A model generated the notes under the pieces. It saw nothing but the letters and a program-made list of their open reading frames with translations, was not told the DNA's origin and ran no database searches. The position numbers and the translations under genes were made by a program. Shown one piece after another: positions 49,809-57,323 of a DNA stretch of 64,000 nt (position 1 is the first letter of the stretch; the number at the start of each line of letters is the position of its first letter). Origin of the DNA: Prochlorococcus sp. AG-363-M21 (GTDB taxonomy: Bacteria; Cyanobacteriota; Cyanobacteriia; PCC-6307; Cyanobiaceae); the NCBI GenBank assembly GCA_003278305.1, contig QCFU01000001.1:162500-226499 (forward strand), in the 5' to 3' direction.

Positions 49809-50171
49809 CTAATCATTGAAATTAGAGTTTTCAATTTCTATTAAGCGTCTTTCCCTTAAAAAGAGAAATAGTGGTGCGGAAAATGCAAATGCTATGGTAA
49901 ATGTAGTAATAACAACTAGCCATAATTTCTTTACTTGCAACCTTTTGGCTTCAGAAACAATCCAAACAAAGATTGCACTGGATGAGATAAATAGATCTCT
50001 TGAAAGAGATTTCGCAGCAGGGTTAATATTTGCAAGGTTAATAAATAATCTTATATCAAAACCAGGTCCATAATTATTAATAAAATCAATATTAGCAGAG
50101 ATAGTTAATATAGCGCCTAAAAAAGCCATTAAGATATAGAAATAACTTAGAAGTTGGCGGGGAAAAGTCAT
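49809..50171 (-). CDS. DUF2834 membrane protein
   Basis: 120 residues with three spans: LLSYFYILMAFLGAILTISANIDF, LFISSSAIFVWIVSEAKRL and LWLVVITTFTIAFAFSAPLFLFLRERRL. The INPAAKSLSRDLFISSSAIFVW..EAKRL stretch is the DUF2834 signature. Function unknown; common in cyanobacteria. It converges with the MFS gene, with four bases between stops. Confidence 0.85.
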   Translation of the reverse strand: MTFPRQLLSYFYILMAFLGAILTISANIDFINNYGPGFDIRLFINLANINPAAKSLSRDLFISSSAIFVWIVSEAKRLQVKKLWLVVITTFTIAFAFSAPLFLFLRERRLIEIENSNFND

Positions 50172-50331
50172 AGTTAATAATCAAGCTATAAAAATATTCT
50201 ATTATGATTACTATCAAAAAGTAAATACATTTATTCAACTACAAATAATTAAAAAGAATCGTATGACTTATCACATTTTTTTAAGTTACTACTACTTTGA
50301 TAGGTTATATTAAAAAATTAAAAATGATTCA

Positions 50332-51174
50332 ATGAGAGTAAAGAAAAATGAAAAGGAAAAATCTCTTGAGAATTTAAAGCTTGCTGTGGTTGGCCATATC
50401 GAGTGGATGACTTTTCTAAAAGTCAATCACTTGCCAACTGCAGGAATAATAAATCATGCAAAAGAATACAAAGAAGAGCCTGCAGGAGGAGGTGCAGTTA
50501 TAGCATTACAAATGTCTAAAATAACTAATCAGAAAGTACATTTTTTCACTTCATTAGGTAATGATTCTTTAGGAAAAAAGTGCTATAGAAGGCTAAAAGA
50601 ACTAAATCTTGAATTGCATGTGGCTTGGAGAGAAAAACCGACAAGGAAAGGAATAAGCTTTGTTGACAACAACGCAGAAAGATCTATTACAGTAATAGGT
50701 GAGAGACTTCAGCCTCTTTCGAATGACAATCTTCCCTGGGAAATCTTAAAGGATTTTGATGGTGTATTTGTTACTGCAACTGATGAAAAGGGATTAATCT
50801 ACTCTAGAAAAGCTAAAAGTCTTTTAGCGACTCCAAGAGTAAGCCTGGAAACTATTCTAAGATCAAATATAAAGTTAGATGCATTAATTGGAAGTGGTCT
50901 TGATCCAGACGAAGAGATACAAATTAGTCAATTTAAAGACAAGTCAAAGGTAATTATTCTTACAAAAGGTGAAAAAGGAGGAGAATTCTACCCAGGAGGT
51001 AAATATAAAGCAATAAGGATAGATTCTCCACTAATAGATTCTTATGGTTGTGGTGATAATTTTGCTGCAGGTGTTACTGCTGGCATAGCCGCTAGCTGGA
51101 GCATTGAAGAATCTATAAAACTAGGAGCAAAGTATGGTGCTATATGTGCCACCAGGTTTGGACCTTTTTTATAA
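50332..51174 (+). CDS. PfkB-family carbohydrate kinase
   Basis: 280 residues. N-terminal GGGAVIALQMSKITNQKVHFFTSLGNDSLGKK matches the PfkB substrate site; the C-terminal signature is DSYGCGDNFAAGVTAGIA with the catalytic Asp, where GCGDN replaces the more usual GAGD. It phosphorylates a sugar or nucleoside; the substrate cannot be fixed. The gene stands alone, with an AT-rich spacer upstream. Confidence 0.88.
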   Translation: MRVKKNEKEKSLENLKLAVVGHIEWMTFLKVNHLPTAGIINHAKEYKEEPAGGGAVIALQMSKITNQKVHFFTSLGNDSLGKKCYRRLKELNLELHVAWREKPTRKGISFVDNNAERSITVIGERLQPLSNDNLPWEILKDFDGVFVTATDEKGLIYSRKAKSLLATPRVSLETILRSNIKLDALIGSGLDPDEEIQISQFKDKSKVIILTKGEKGGEFYPGGKYKAIRIDSPLIDSYGCGDNFAAGVTAGIAASWSIEESIKLGAKYGAICATRFGPFL

Positions 51175-51221
51175 TTATTTGTTAAAATAAAGCAACCATA
51201 TCTTAGATTTGAATTATCAAA

Positions 51222-51446
51222 ATGTCTATTCCAATTTTAAAAAAGAGGTCAGGAGGAGATGAGAGTAAATCAATAAAAGAGCCTAGCACTATTTCTTCTA
51301 CAATTACACTAATCCTGGGAACGGCTTTATTATTCCTAGAATCAATTTATATACTTTTTTCAATTTTTAGAAAAGGGCTTTTTAAGAAAGAAATACTATC
51401 AGAAACTAGCACTTTGGGTTTTGATATAGAAATAATCGAAAAATAA
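51222..51446 (+). CDS. Small single-span hypothetical protein
   Basis: 74 residues. A polar, basic start is followed by one hydrophobic span (LILGTALLFLESIYILFSIF) and a charged tail. No family recognised. It follows the PfkB kinase by 48 bases on the same strand. It may be a real small membrane protein since the frame is clean and the ATG is well placed. Confidence 0.5.
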   Translation: MSIPILKKRSGGDESKSIKEPSTISSTITLILGTALLFLESIYILFSIFRKGLFKKEILSETSTLGFDIEIIEK

Positions 51447-51536
51447 TAATAATCAATATTATTCAAATCATAAATATTTAATGACAACCATCAGAAAAAC
51501 ATCTTAGATTCAGCAAATAACTTATTAACAATAGAG

Positions 51537-51908
51537 ATGTACCATGTGCTATTTTATCTTAGTCTTCTAACATTATTGATTAGTCTAATAAATATTTGGC
51601 GTGAAAAAAGGATCAAAAAGAAATTCGAAAATAGTTTAATAGTCCGTTTCAGGAAGAAAGCTAATAGCCGAAGTAGAGTCTTAGAAAGGCTCTTAGAGAA
51701 GAGATCAAATAAACTACTTTCAAACCCTGATCATAATTTAAGAATTAATACCTCAGAAACTGAGGAAGAGCTTAGAGAAAAAGCAAGCATTCATCGAGCT
51801 CGACTAAGCAAACATGGAAAATCAATGCTAAATGGCAAGATGTACTTTAGAGGTCCCAAAGGAGGTATATATACACTGAACAAGAATGGGAAAAAGAAGT
51901 ATATATAA
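51537..51908 (+). CDS. Basic membrane-anchored protein with a PBCV-type adaptor motif
   Basis: 123 residues. An N-terminal span (YHVLFYLSLLTLLISLINIW) leads into a highly basic region with many Arg and Lys. The last 25 residues contain MYFRGPKGGIYTLNKNGKKKYI, which matches the pattern of the PBCV basic adaptor motif (an aromatic residue, GP+GG+Y, a variable turn, then N/S-G-K-K-x-Y). That motif was named from chlorella virus proteins and occurs also in bacteria. I infer a nucleic-acid or protein-binding tail; the function is unknown. Confidence 0.6.
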   Translation: MYHVLFYLSLLTLLISLINIWREKRIKKKFENSLIVRFRKKANSRSRVLERLLEKRSNKLLSNPDHNLRINTSETEEELREKASIHRARLSKHGKSMLNGKMYFRGPKGGIYTLNKNGKKKYI

Positions 51909-52016
51909 AAAAATTTAATTATAAAAATTAATTTATATAAAGAGTTTAAATTTTTAAATCTTATATCTAATGCCCAGATAAGTAGCAACTAAAAATTAGC
52001 AACGCCATATCTCAAT

Positions 52017-52235
52017 CTAAGCTACATCAAAATATTCATAAAACTCTCTATTTGCCCAATGAACATTATTCTGGTAGAGGTGCAGAACAGATTTCTTTTC
52101 ATTAAATTCTGATTGTTCCAATTTAACCGGGCTAGATGAAGAAGATAGTCTAGATATTTTCAATCTGTACTCCTTTGATAGTCTCTCTATAGAAAACCCC
52201 TTAGGGGGATTTCTTCTTGGCCAATAATTATTCAA
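52017..52235 (-). CDS. Small hypothetical protein
   Basis: 72 residues, soluble, basic N-terminus (YWPRRNPPKGFSIERLSKEYRLKISRLSSSSS) and a more neutral C-terminus with several aromatic residues (NVHWANREFYEYFDVA). No family recognised. The frame has reasonable composition in an otherwise AT-rich area. The 254-base spacer that follows (52236-52489) shows no gene. Confidence 0.45.
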   Translation of the reverse strand: MNNYWPRRNPPKGFSIERLSKEYRLKISRLSSSSSPVKLEQSEFNEKKSVLHLYQNNVHWANREFYEYFDVA

Positions 52236-52489
52236 AGTAAATTCCCGAACTATTTAAGTAAAAGATAAATATAAAAACATGAGCATGCAATAGTAAATTA
52301 TACCAATTATAAAAAATTAGCTATAAGTCATTTCTTCCAAGTGAAGAAAATTATAAATTAATAATTTATCTAATTTTTTTTCGAAGTAAAAATACAATGT
52401 AATTATTCTTTTGAATTTTAAGGAAAACAAACTTCATAAAATATAAATCATTATTATAATATCCTCGCTTTAATAAATTGATTTACTTT

Positions 52490-52681
52490 CTAAGTTGAGT
52501 ACGGACTATAAACCTCTTCACATCTGATCAATTCAATACAATTTGGATGATCCTTAATATACTTATTGAATTCCATGGCTAGCATACGAGCCTCAAAACA
52601 ATCAGAAGCATAAAAACAATTTTCATATTTCCCATTATCAAATGATCTATAGCGAACCGTATATGGCTTAAGATGGTTCAT
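52490..52681 (-). CDS. Small conserved hypothetical protein
   Basis: 63 residues. The sequence TVRYRSFDNGKYENCFYASDCFEARMLAMEFNKYIKDHPNCIELIRCEE reads as a compact alpha/beta fold with three cysteines and a central helix, the kind seen in conserved picocyanobacterial small proteins. The composition is not that of a random frame. Function unknown. Confidence 0.6.
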   Translation of the reverse strand: MNHLKPYTVRYRSFDNGKYENCFYASDCFEARMLAMEFNKYIKDHPNCIELIRCEEVYSPYST

Positions 52682-52802
52682 TTGATTTCTTTAGTGCTTA
52701 TTACTAAATATCGCCATATGAACAGCAAGTTATCCACAAATATCTTCCAAAGGAAATAAAGTTAAAGTCTTTGTCAGAAATTAGTAAAAGAGCCAAATAT
52801 GA

Positions 52803-53354
52803 TCAACTCCCTGGCATGGCAGGTTTATATCCGCCTCCTTGATCAACGCATTCAAGACTATCTCTAGTAGCAATACCAGTAACTGGATTTACGCCCTCGG
52901 CGATTTCACATAAATTCTTCTGATCGTCTCTATCTAAAACAGCATATGAGAAATCAGCACCAGAAATCACTGCACCTGCAAAACTACTACCTGAAGCAAT
53001 CATATTTACGAGTACAGCATTCCTTAAGTCCGTTTTTTGAAAATTTACTCGGTCTGCAAGAGTATCTGTAAGATCAATTCCATTCAAATTCGAGCCTTTT
53101 AGATCAGATAAAGTTAATACAGTTCCATGCAAGTCAACATCACTCAAGTTGGCATCTCTTGCTGTTGCTCCTGCTATAGAAGATTTGGAAAGATCTTGGC
53201 CGTGAAGGTCTATACCGGTAATTTGAGAGCGAACATAATTAGGCACCTCATCTCCTTCTTGCAAAACTGCCTGAGCTGACTTCAGAGGAACTATTAGCAA
53301 TGCAATAGAAATAACTACTACAAGTAATTTTTTTATTAATGCAGATAAAAACAT
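52803..53354 (-). CDS. Exported pentapeptide-repeat protein
   Basis: 183 residues with a signal peptide (LIKKLLVVVISIALLIVPLKSAQA, cleavage near residue 29). From about residue 50 to 135 it has tandem A(D/N)Lxx-type five-residue repeats (for example LSKSSIAGATARDANLSDVDL, LKGSNLNGIDLTDTL, DLRNAVLVNMIASG), which should fold as a right-handed beta helix. The C-terminus (CEIAEGVNPVTGIATRDSLEC) has two cysteines that could form a disulfide. Such proteins are found in the thylakoid lumen of cyanobacteria. Two inverted repeats lie just upstream of its ATG. Confidence 0.85.
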   Translation of the reverse strand: MFLSALIKKLLVVVISIALLIVPLKSAQAVLQEGDEVPNYVRSQITGIDLHGQDLSKSSIAGATARDANLSDVDLHGTVLTLSDLKGSNLNGIDLTDTLADRVNFQKTDLRNAVLVNMIASGSSFAGAVISGADFSYAVLDRDDQKNLCEIAEGVNPVTGIATRDSLECVDQGGGYKPAMPGS

Positions 53355-53358
53355 TGGT

Positions 53359-53408
53359 TAATCTCTAAAGAGATTAGGTATGTAAGAATTATCTCTCGTA
53401 AAGAGATA
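53359..53408 (-). promoter_or_regulatory. Two inverted repeats upstream of the pentapeptide gene
   Basis: The first is a perfect 8-bp repeat TAATCTCT-AA-AGAGATTA at 53359-53376, ending five bases from the ATG. The second is TATCTCT-cgtaa-AGAGATA at 53390-53408. Both share the ATCTCT half-site in the same spacing class, so they may be operator sites for one dimeric regulator, or a leader hairpin. Confidence 0.5.
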
Positions 53409-53482
53409 TTTGATTCAACAATAGAAATATCAAGTTACTTAAAGATTCTCTTTATACAAGTGATTTAGTAAAAACGTATTAT

Positions 53483-53662
53483 TTATAAGGGTTTGCCAGA
53501 AATATACTGATGAACAACTGGGTTAATCCAATAGACACTCAGACAAAACATCAACAAAGCATTAAATACGATTAACGCACCTCCCATTATCATTACTTGC
53601 CCCCCACTTCTATCAGTAGTATTACCAGAATTAGAAAAGATGGCCTTAAACAAATCTCTCAT
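53483..53662 (-). CDS. 59-residue single-span membrane protein
   Basis: A frame from the ATG at 53662-53660 to the TAA at 53483-53485. It has a polar N-terminus (RDLFKAIFSNSGNTTDRSGG), a span (VMIMGGALIVFNALLMFCLSVYW) and a short tail INPVVHQYISGKPL. The composition and the clear span suggest a real gene; no family is recognised. It lies upstream of the pentapeptide gene on the same strand with 128 bases between them. Confidence 0.65.
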   Translation of the reverse strand: MRDLFKAIFSNSGNTTDRSGGQVMIMGGALIVFNALLMFCLSVYWINPVVHQYISGKPL

Positions 53663-53818
53663 TAAGCAAATATGCCTTAAATGAACAATATAACCAAAAA
53701 GAAAGCAGCTCGTGAATAGTCGCTTATGTCAACCATCTACAAATCTATTTAAAGCAAAGTAGCAGAACCTTCAAATAAAGCTATATGATTAATACAACCA
53801 TCTCAATTAAAAGCATTT

Positions 53819-54157
53819 ATGCCTCTAATTAATATCAAAACTTCTTATCAAGATAAACTGAAGTCAGAAGAGTTACTTAGAGAGATATCTATAGGCATTT
53901 CTAAATTAACTGGAAAGCCAGAGAAATATGTTATGGCTTTAATAGAGACTAGTCATTCAATGACTTTTGGAGGAAGTAAGGAGGATTGTTGTTATGTTGA
54001 AATTAAGTCAATTGGAGCATTGCGCCCAAGAGAAATGTCTCACGAAATTTGCAAAATAATTTATGAGATTACAGGTATAAGTAAAGATAGGGTATATATA
54101 AGTTTTGAAGACATCCTGCCAAATAATTGGGGTTATAATGGGTCTACTTTTGGATAG
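53819..54157 (+). CDS. MIF-family tautomerase
   Basis: 112 residues, the size of macrophage migration inhibitory factor. The catalytic proline follows the initiator methionine (MPLINIKTS), the conserved lysine is at position about 33 in GKPEKYVMAL, and the fold motifs SMTFGGS and IKSIGALRPREM, FEDILPNNWGYNGSTF are typical. MIF-type proteins act as phenylpyruvate tautomerases; a homologue has been described from Prochlorococcus marinus. The role in a free-living cyanobacterium is unclear. Confidence 0.93.
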   Translation: MPLINIKTSYQDKLKSEELLREISIGISKLTGKPEKYVMALIETSHSMTFGGSKEDCCYVEIKSIGALRPREMSHEICKIIYEITGISKDRVYISFEDILPNNWGYNGSTFG

Positions 54158-54254
54158 TATTTGACTTATAAAATTTACCCTTTCCTGAAAAAAAAAGTAC
54201 GAACAAACAAATACAAAGTATTGCTCTTGAAATCATCCCTATGACTTGTTCCAT

Positions 54255-54290
54255 GGATGGCTTTAGCAGAGACACAAAAGCCATCCTTTT
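54255..54290 (+). terminator. Hairpin terminator after the MIF gene
   Basis: The arms GGATGGCTTT (54255-54264) and AAAGCCATCC (54277-54286) pair perfectly over 10 bp and are followed by TTTT and an AT-rich stretch. It lies about 100 bases after the MIF gene stop. It may end the MIF transcript or a short RNA starting in the spacer. Confidence 0.6.
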
Positions 54291-54363
54291 ATTACGTAGC
54301 AAGAATGACTGTTTTGCAAGTTACGCAGAGAGTATTAACCTTTAAATGCTAAAGATCTTTTGA

Positions 54364-54567
54364 ATGTCAACTAGTAAAAGAGAAGAAGTTAGCTCTCATT
54401 TGCGTTATATCCGCCAAGAGCTAAGAGATTTAGATCAAATGCTTAGCCAAGATGGTCTACTACCTGAACTAACAGAGCTTAAAGAAGTCTATAACTCCCT
54501 TGATGCTTTGTATGAAATACTCACTGGAAAGGTCAAAAAAAGACCTAAGCCTGAGTTTGATGATTAA
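54364..54567 (+). CDS. Small helical hypothetical protein
   Basis: 67 residues, strongly charged, almost entirely helical by pattern (HLRYIRQELRDLDQMLSQDG...TELKEVYNSLDALYEILTG), with a heptad-like spacing of leucines suggesting a coiled-coil hairpin. The C-terminus is basic then acidic (KKRPKPEFDD). No family recognised, though it looks like a conserved picocyanobacterial protein. It lies after a spacer of 206 bases containing a hairpin. Confidence 0.6.
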   Translation: MSTSKREEVSSHLRYIRQELRDLDQMLSQDGLLPELTELKEVYNSLDALYEILTGKVKKRPKPEFDD

Positions 54568-54678
54568 TAGTTCAAAAAATATCCCTTATTTTAAGATGCA
54601 GAAAAAGTTTAGAGTTAACCATCAAACAACAAATACAAATAATTATGTATGTCCTTGAAAACTCAAGTTCAGAGATAA

Positions 54679-55203
54679 TTAATTTAATTCAGAGATTTCT
54701 TTTTTAAGTTGATCAACCCATTTGGAAATTCTGGAATCAGTCATATCTGATTCACTATCTTCATCAAGTGGCAACCCACAAAAAGAATCACCAATCACAC
54801 TTTTAGACTCATCAAAAGTATATTCTGACTTATTTACATATCCAACCATAGTTGCTCCTGCATTTTTGAAGTACCTATGAAGCTCTTCCATTGCATCACA
54901 ATAGTTTTCTGTATAAGTAGATGAATCTCCTAAGCCAAAGATAGCAACCTTCTTACCAGACAAGTTCAATTCCCCAATATCATCAAGAATAGAGTCCCAA
55001 GTTGTACCAGATCTCTCGGAGTCTGCACCTGTATTCCAAGTAGGTATTCCACAAATCACTCCATCATGTGTAGATAGTTCATTGAGATCATCTACGTCTG
55101 ATATATCTTTCGGAGCTTCAGCTGCCCCTAACAAGCCATGAAGCCTTTCAGCTATATCTTCTGTTTTTCCGGTTGTTGTTGCGAAGTAAATTCCTATGGT
55201 CAT
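54679..55203 (-). CDS. isiB: Flavodoxin
   Basis: 174 residues, long-chain flavodoxin. The phosphate-binding loop is YFATTTGKTEDIAERL at residues 6-21; the FMN loops are IPTWNTGADSERSGTTWD and IFGLGDSSTYTENYCDA. It replaces ferredoxin as electron carrier from photosystem I when iron is scarce. The neighbouring pcb gene on the same strand lies upstream with a terminator between, so they are probably separate units. At the far end of the window lies an iron transporter gene, in line with an iron-stress region. Confidence 0.97.
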   Translation of the reverse strand: MTIGIYFATTTGKTEDIAERLHGLLGAAEAPKDISDVDDLNELSTHDGVICGIPTWNTGADSERSGTTWDSILDDIGELNLSGKKVAIFGLGDSSTYTENYCDAMEELHRYFKNAGATMVGYVNKSEYTFDESKSVIGDSFCGLPLDEDSESDMTDSRISKWVDQLKKEISELN

Positions 55204-55324
55204 TAGATTTTGAATAGCATAATTCTTATAAACGAATGAATGAACAAACGAGGAAAAGAAATCACTTTTGAAAGTCGCTTTTTATACAAATCACAGTCAC
55301 ATGAAGTTAGTTCTTTTTTACACA

Positions 55325-55356
55325 AAAAAAAAGCCTTGTAATAACAAGGCTTTTTT
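55325..55356 (-). terminator. Terminator of the first pcb gene
   Basis: The arms AAAAAAGCCTTG (55327-55338) and CAAGGCTTTTTT (55345-55356) pair over 12 bp with a six-base loop. On the minus strand it follows the pcb gene ending at 55398 and ends in a run of T. It could also work on the plus strand. Confidence 0.9.
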
Positions 55357-55397
55357 AGTTTTTAGTACCTTATAGGTAGAAATTAAACTTTTTACTA

Positions 55398-56483
55398 TTA
55401 AGACTTAATAGTAAAAGTTGCACTCTTCTCATTTCCTATTGCACTACCAACATTTTTGAAATCAAAGCCTAAAGCTCGTAATGCATGCCAAAAATGTCCT
55501 TGAAGGAAAAAGAAGCCTAAATAGTAGTGAACATTAGTTAATGCAGCCCTAGTCGAATGGCCCCAGAAAGCTGTTGCATCTGACAAATCACCAGTATCTA
55601 CCCAATAAGGAGAAACAGAGAACTTCAATTGCAAAACTTCTCCATACCATGACTCAGGATAAACAGTTGTATTAGAAGCACACCAGAAGGCAGCAACTAT
55701 TGCCATCCAACCAATTCCAGCTAATGACCATGAAAGTACTGCTTCTGCTGAAAGTAATTCTGCTCCTTTGAATTTACTCCATTCACCTAATCTCTTGTTC
55801 TCCCATGGAGTTGATCCTGCAATTATGTGAAAAGCTCCACCGGTAATTTCAGCAAAACCTAAGAAAGCATGTCCACCCATGACATCCTCAAGGCTATCAA
55901 TAGTAATGAAATCAAACTGCCTTTGCCAAATCATAGATAGGTCAAGGTTGTAATTAACCTGTCTAATTGCTCCTACAGCTGGATCATAAATGCCATGTAT
56001 TCTGGCCCATTCAACAAACCAAACACAAGCTACACCAAAGAAAATTAAATGGTGTCCAAGAATAAATGTTTGATTGTCGGGATTGTTCCACTCAAGTTTA
56101 AATTTCTTAGCTTGTAAAACCTCACTATCTTCTACATTTTCCTCAAAAAGGACTGCATGAAGAAGACCTCCACCGCCATAAACCATAGAGAAGATAAGGT
56201 GAAAAATTGCAATTGTTGCAACTCCAGCTCCAGTCCATACACCAGCTTCATCAAAGCCAAGACCAATAGAAGCTAGATGCGCTAAGAACAACGAGCTTTG
56301 ATGCCCCATAGGTATCTCGGGGTTGTATCGAGCCAGCTCCCAAAGAGTGCTGCCACCAGCCGCAAAGCAAATTAATCCTGTATGGCCTATATGAGAGGCA
56401 ATAAACCGGCCAGAGCGGTTGGTAACCACAGAATTACCAGCCCACCATCCATAGGTAACTTCTGGATTTCCATAGGTCTGCAT
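55398..56483 (-). CDS. pcb: Chlorophyll a/b-binding light-harvesting protein Pcb (copy 1)
   Basis: 361 residues, six-span antenna protein of the CP43/IsiA family. The start MQTYGNPEVTYGWWAGNSVVTNRSGRF is the Pcb signature; histidines that ligate chlorophyll occur in HTGLICFA, HQSSLFLAHLAS, HLIFFGVACVWFVEWARIHG and GHFWHALRALGFDF. It differs from copy 2 by a VSPYWVDTGDLSD loop shared with copy 3 and by a short insertion near GSTPWENKRLGEWSKFKG. IsiA-like members are iron-stress antennas of photosystem I; with isiB next door this copy may be the iron-responsive one, which is inference. Confidence 0.96.
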   Translation of the reverse strand: MQTYGNPEVTYGWWAGNSVVTNRSGRFIASHIGHTGLICFAAGGSTLWELARYNPEIPMGHQSSLFLAHLASIGLGFDEAGVWTGAGVATIAIFHLIFSMVYGGGGLLHAVLFEENVEDSEVLQAKKFKLEWNNPDNQTFILGHHLIFFGVACVWFVEWARIHGIYDPAVGAIRQVNYNLDLSMIWQRQFDFITIDSLEDVMGGHAFLGFAEITGGAFHIIAGSTPWENKRLGEWSKFKGAELLSAEAVLSWSLAGIGWMAIVAAFWCASNTTVYPESWYGEVLQLKFSVSPYWVDTGDLSDATAFWGHSTRAALTNVHYYLGFFFLQGHFWHALRALGFDFKNVGSAIGNEKSATFTIKS

Positions 56484-56547
56484 AATTTTTTAAGCAATTC
56501 AGGCGAATATTCAATGAAGATTACACTGTGCTCAATACATATGCGCA

Positions 56548-56567
56548 GAATAGTTAAAGGTCTTTAT
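56548..56567 (-). promoter_or_regulatory. Shared 20-base element upstream of pcb copy 1
   Basis: On the plus strand it reads GAATAGTTAAAGGTCTTTAT, and it starts 65 bases above the pcb start. The identical 20 bases stand at 58448-58467 before copy 2 at a spacing of 69 bases, and a weaker match lies before copy 3. Position suggests the promoter core or an activator site for pcb genes. Confidence 0.7.
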
Positions 56568-56892
56568 TTACTTAGTAAGAAATGCTTTTTAATCTGACTC
56601 AAAAAACTGCCTCTAGAACCAATTTTTACTGATTTTTTTTAATGTGATTTTTTTTCAATGACTCTCGAACCTATTGCAGTGCAATGGATCTCGATCTCAA
56701 ACAAAAAAAAAGCTTAAAAAGAGGACAATCAAATATCGAAAAAATATTAATTCAAAATAAAAAATTAAAAAAATAAAGAAATTCTTACAAATCATCATTC
56801 CAGCTCATTCATGACAAAAAGAAGTCAATGAGTTGGCCATCTAGGTCCGAATAGCTCTTTAATATTTTTTAAGCTTCTTATAATTAATAGTA
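56568..56892. other. AT-rich spacer between pcb copy 1 and small protein 1
   Basis: About 325 bases between divergent genes. No gene of convincing quality is seen. It contains A- and T-rich tracts, including two runs of T/A at 56634-56656 and 56700-56710. One tiny frame near the end, 56893-56955, is listed separately under the findings. Confidence 0.5.
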
Positions 56893-56965
56893 ATGTCAAA
56901 AAAACCTTTTTCTGAAAATAATCCTTATCCCTGGGTTATAACTGTTGAAATTTAAATTTGACTTG

Positions 56966-57178
56966 ATGATTGATTTCTCGCATTTACTGGATTTCGCAAC
57001 TCAATTACCTCACCCATCAGATATTGGTTTAGTAAAGCCATCTGGAGGTTTCCAGCTAGTACCAGTAATTTTTGGAATACTTGCAATAATTCAAGTTTCT
57101 CAATTCCATTGGTATGCAAGAGATTGCAATGATCCTGAAAAATTTGAAGGAACTGAAAGACAAAAGTTATCACGCTAA
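56966..57178 (+). CDS. Pcb-locus small membrane protein 1
   Basis: 70 residues from the ATG at 56966; a TTG seven codons upstream exists, but the ATG aligns with the start of the third small protein. Residues about 1-28 (DFATQLPHPSDIGLVKPSGG) are nearly identical to protein 3; a single span lies at about 29-47 (FQLVPVIFGILAIIQVSQF), followed by HWYARDCNDPEK and a polar tail. Proteins 1 and 2 share GGF...FG..A.IQVSQF..Y..D.NDP.K. I do not recognise the family. The gene is divergent from pcb copy 1 and convergent with copy 2. Confidence 0.8.
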   Translation: MIDFSHLLDFATQLPHPSDIGLVKPSGGFQLVPVIFGILAIIQVSQFHWYARDCNDPEKFEGTERQKLSR

Positions 57179-57190
57179 AATCTTCTTTAT

Positions 57191-57225
57191 AAAAAAAAAG
57201 CAGAGCAAAAGCTCTGCTTTTTTTT
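57191..57225. terminator. Terminator after small protein 1 (bidirectional)
   Basis: The arms AAAAAAAGCAGAGC and GCTCTGCTTTTTTT pair around AAAA. It follows the small membrane gene by 12 bases and can end transcripts from both sides. Next to it lies a second one facing pcb copy 2. Confidence 0.92.
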
Positions 57226-57241
57226 ATGCTTAATATTTAAT

Positions 57242-57273
57242 AAAAAACCCCTAATTAAATTAGGGGTTTTTTT
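57242..57273. terminator. Terminator of pcb copy 2
   Basis: The arms AAAAAACCCCTAA and TTAGGGGTTTTTTT pair around a five-base AT loop. It is placed to stop minus-strand transcription from the pcb gene ending at 57324. Confidence 0.88.
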
Positions 57274-57323
57274 ATGTTGCTTTTGAACTATTGATTTAAA
57301 ATCAATAGAAAATGAAAGAATTT

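Noticed and set aside
52730..52738. Perfect DnaA-box-like TTATCCACA in a spacer
   Set aside because: It is single, with no cluster of boxes or dnaN/dnaA genes nearby, so it does not mark an origin.
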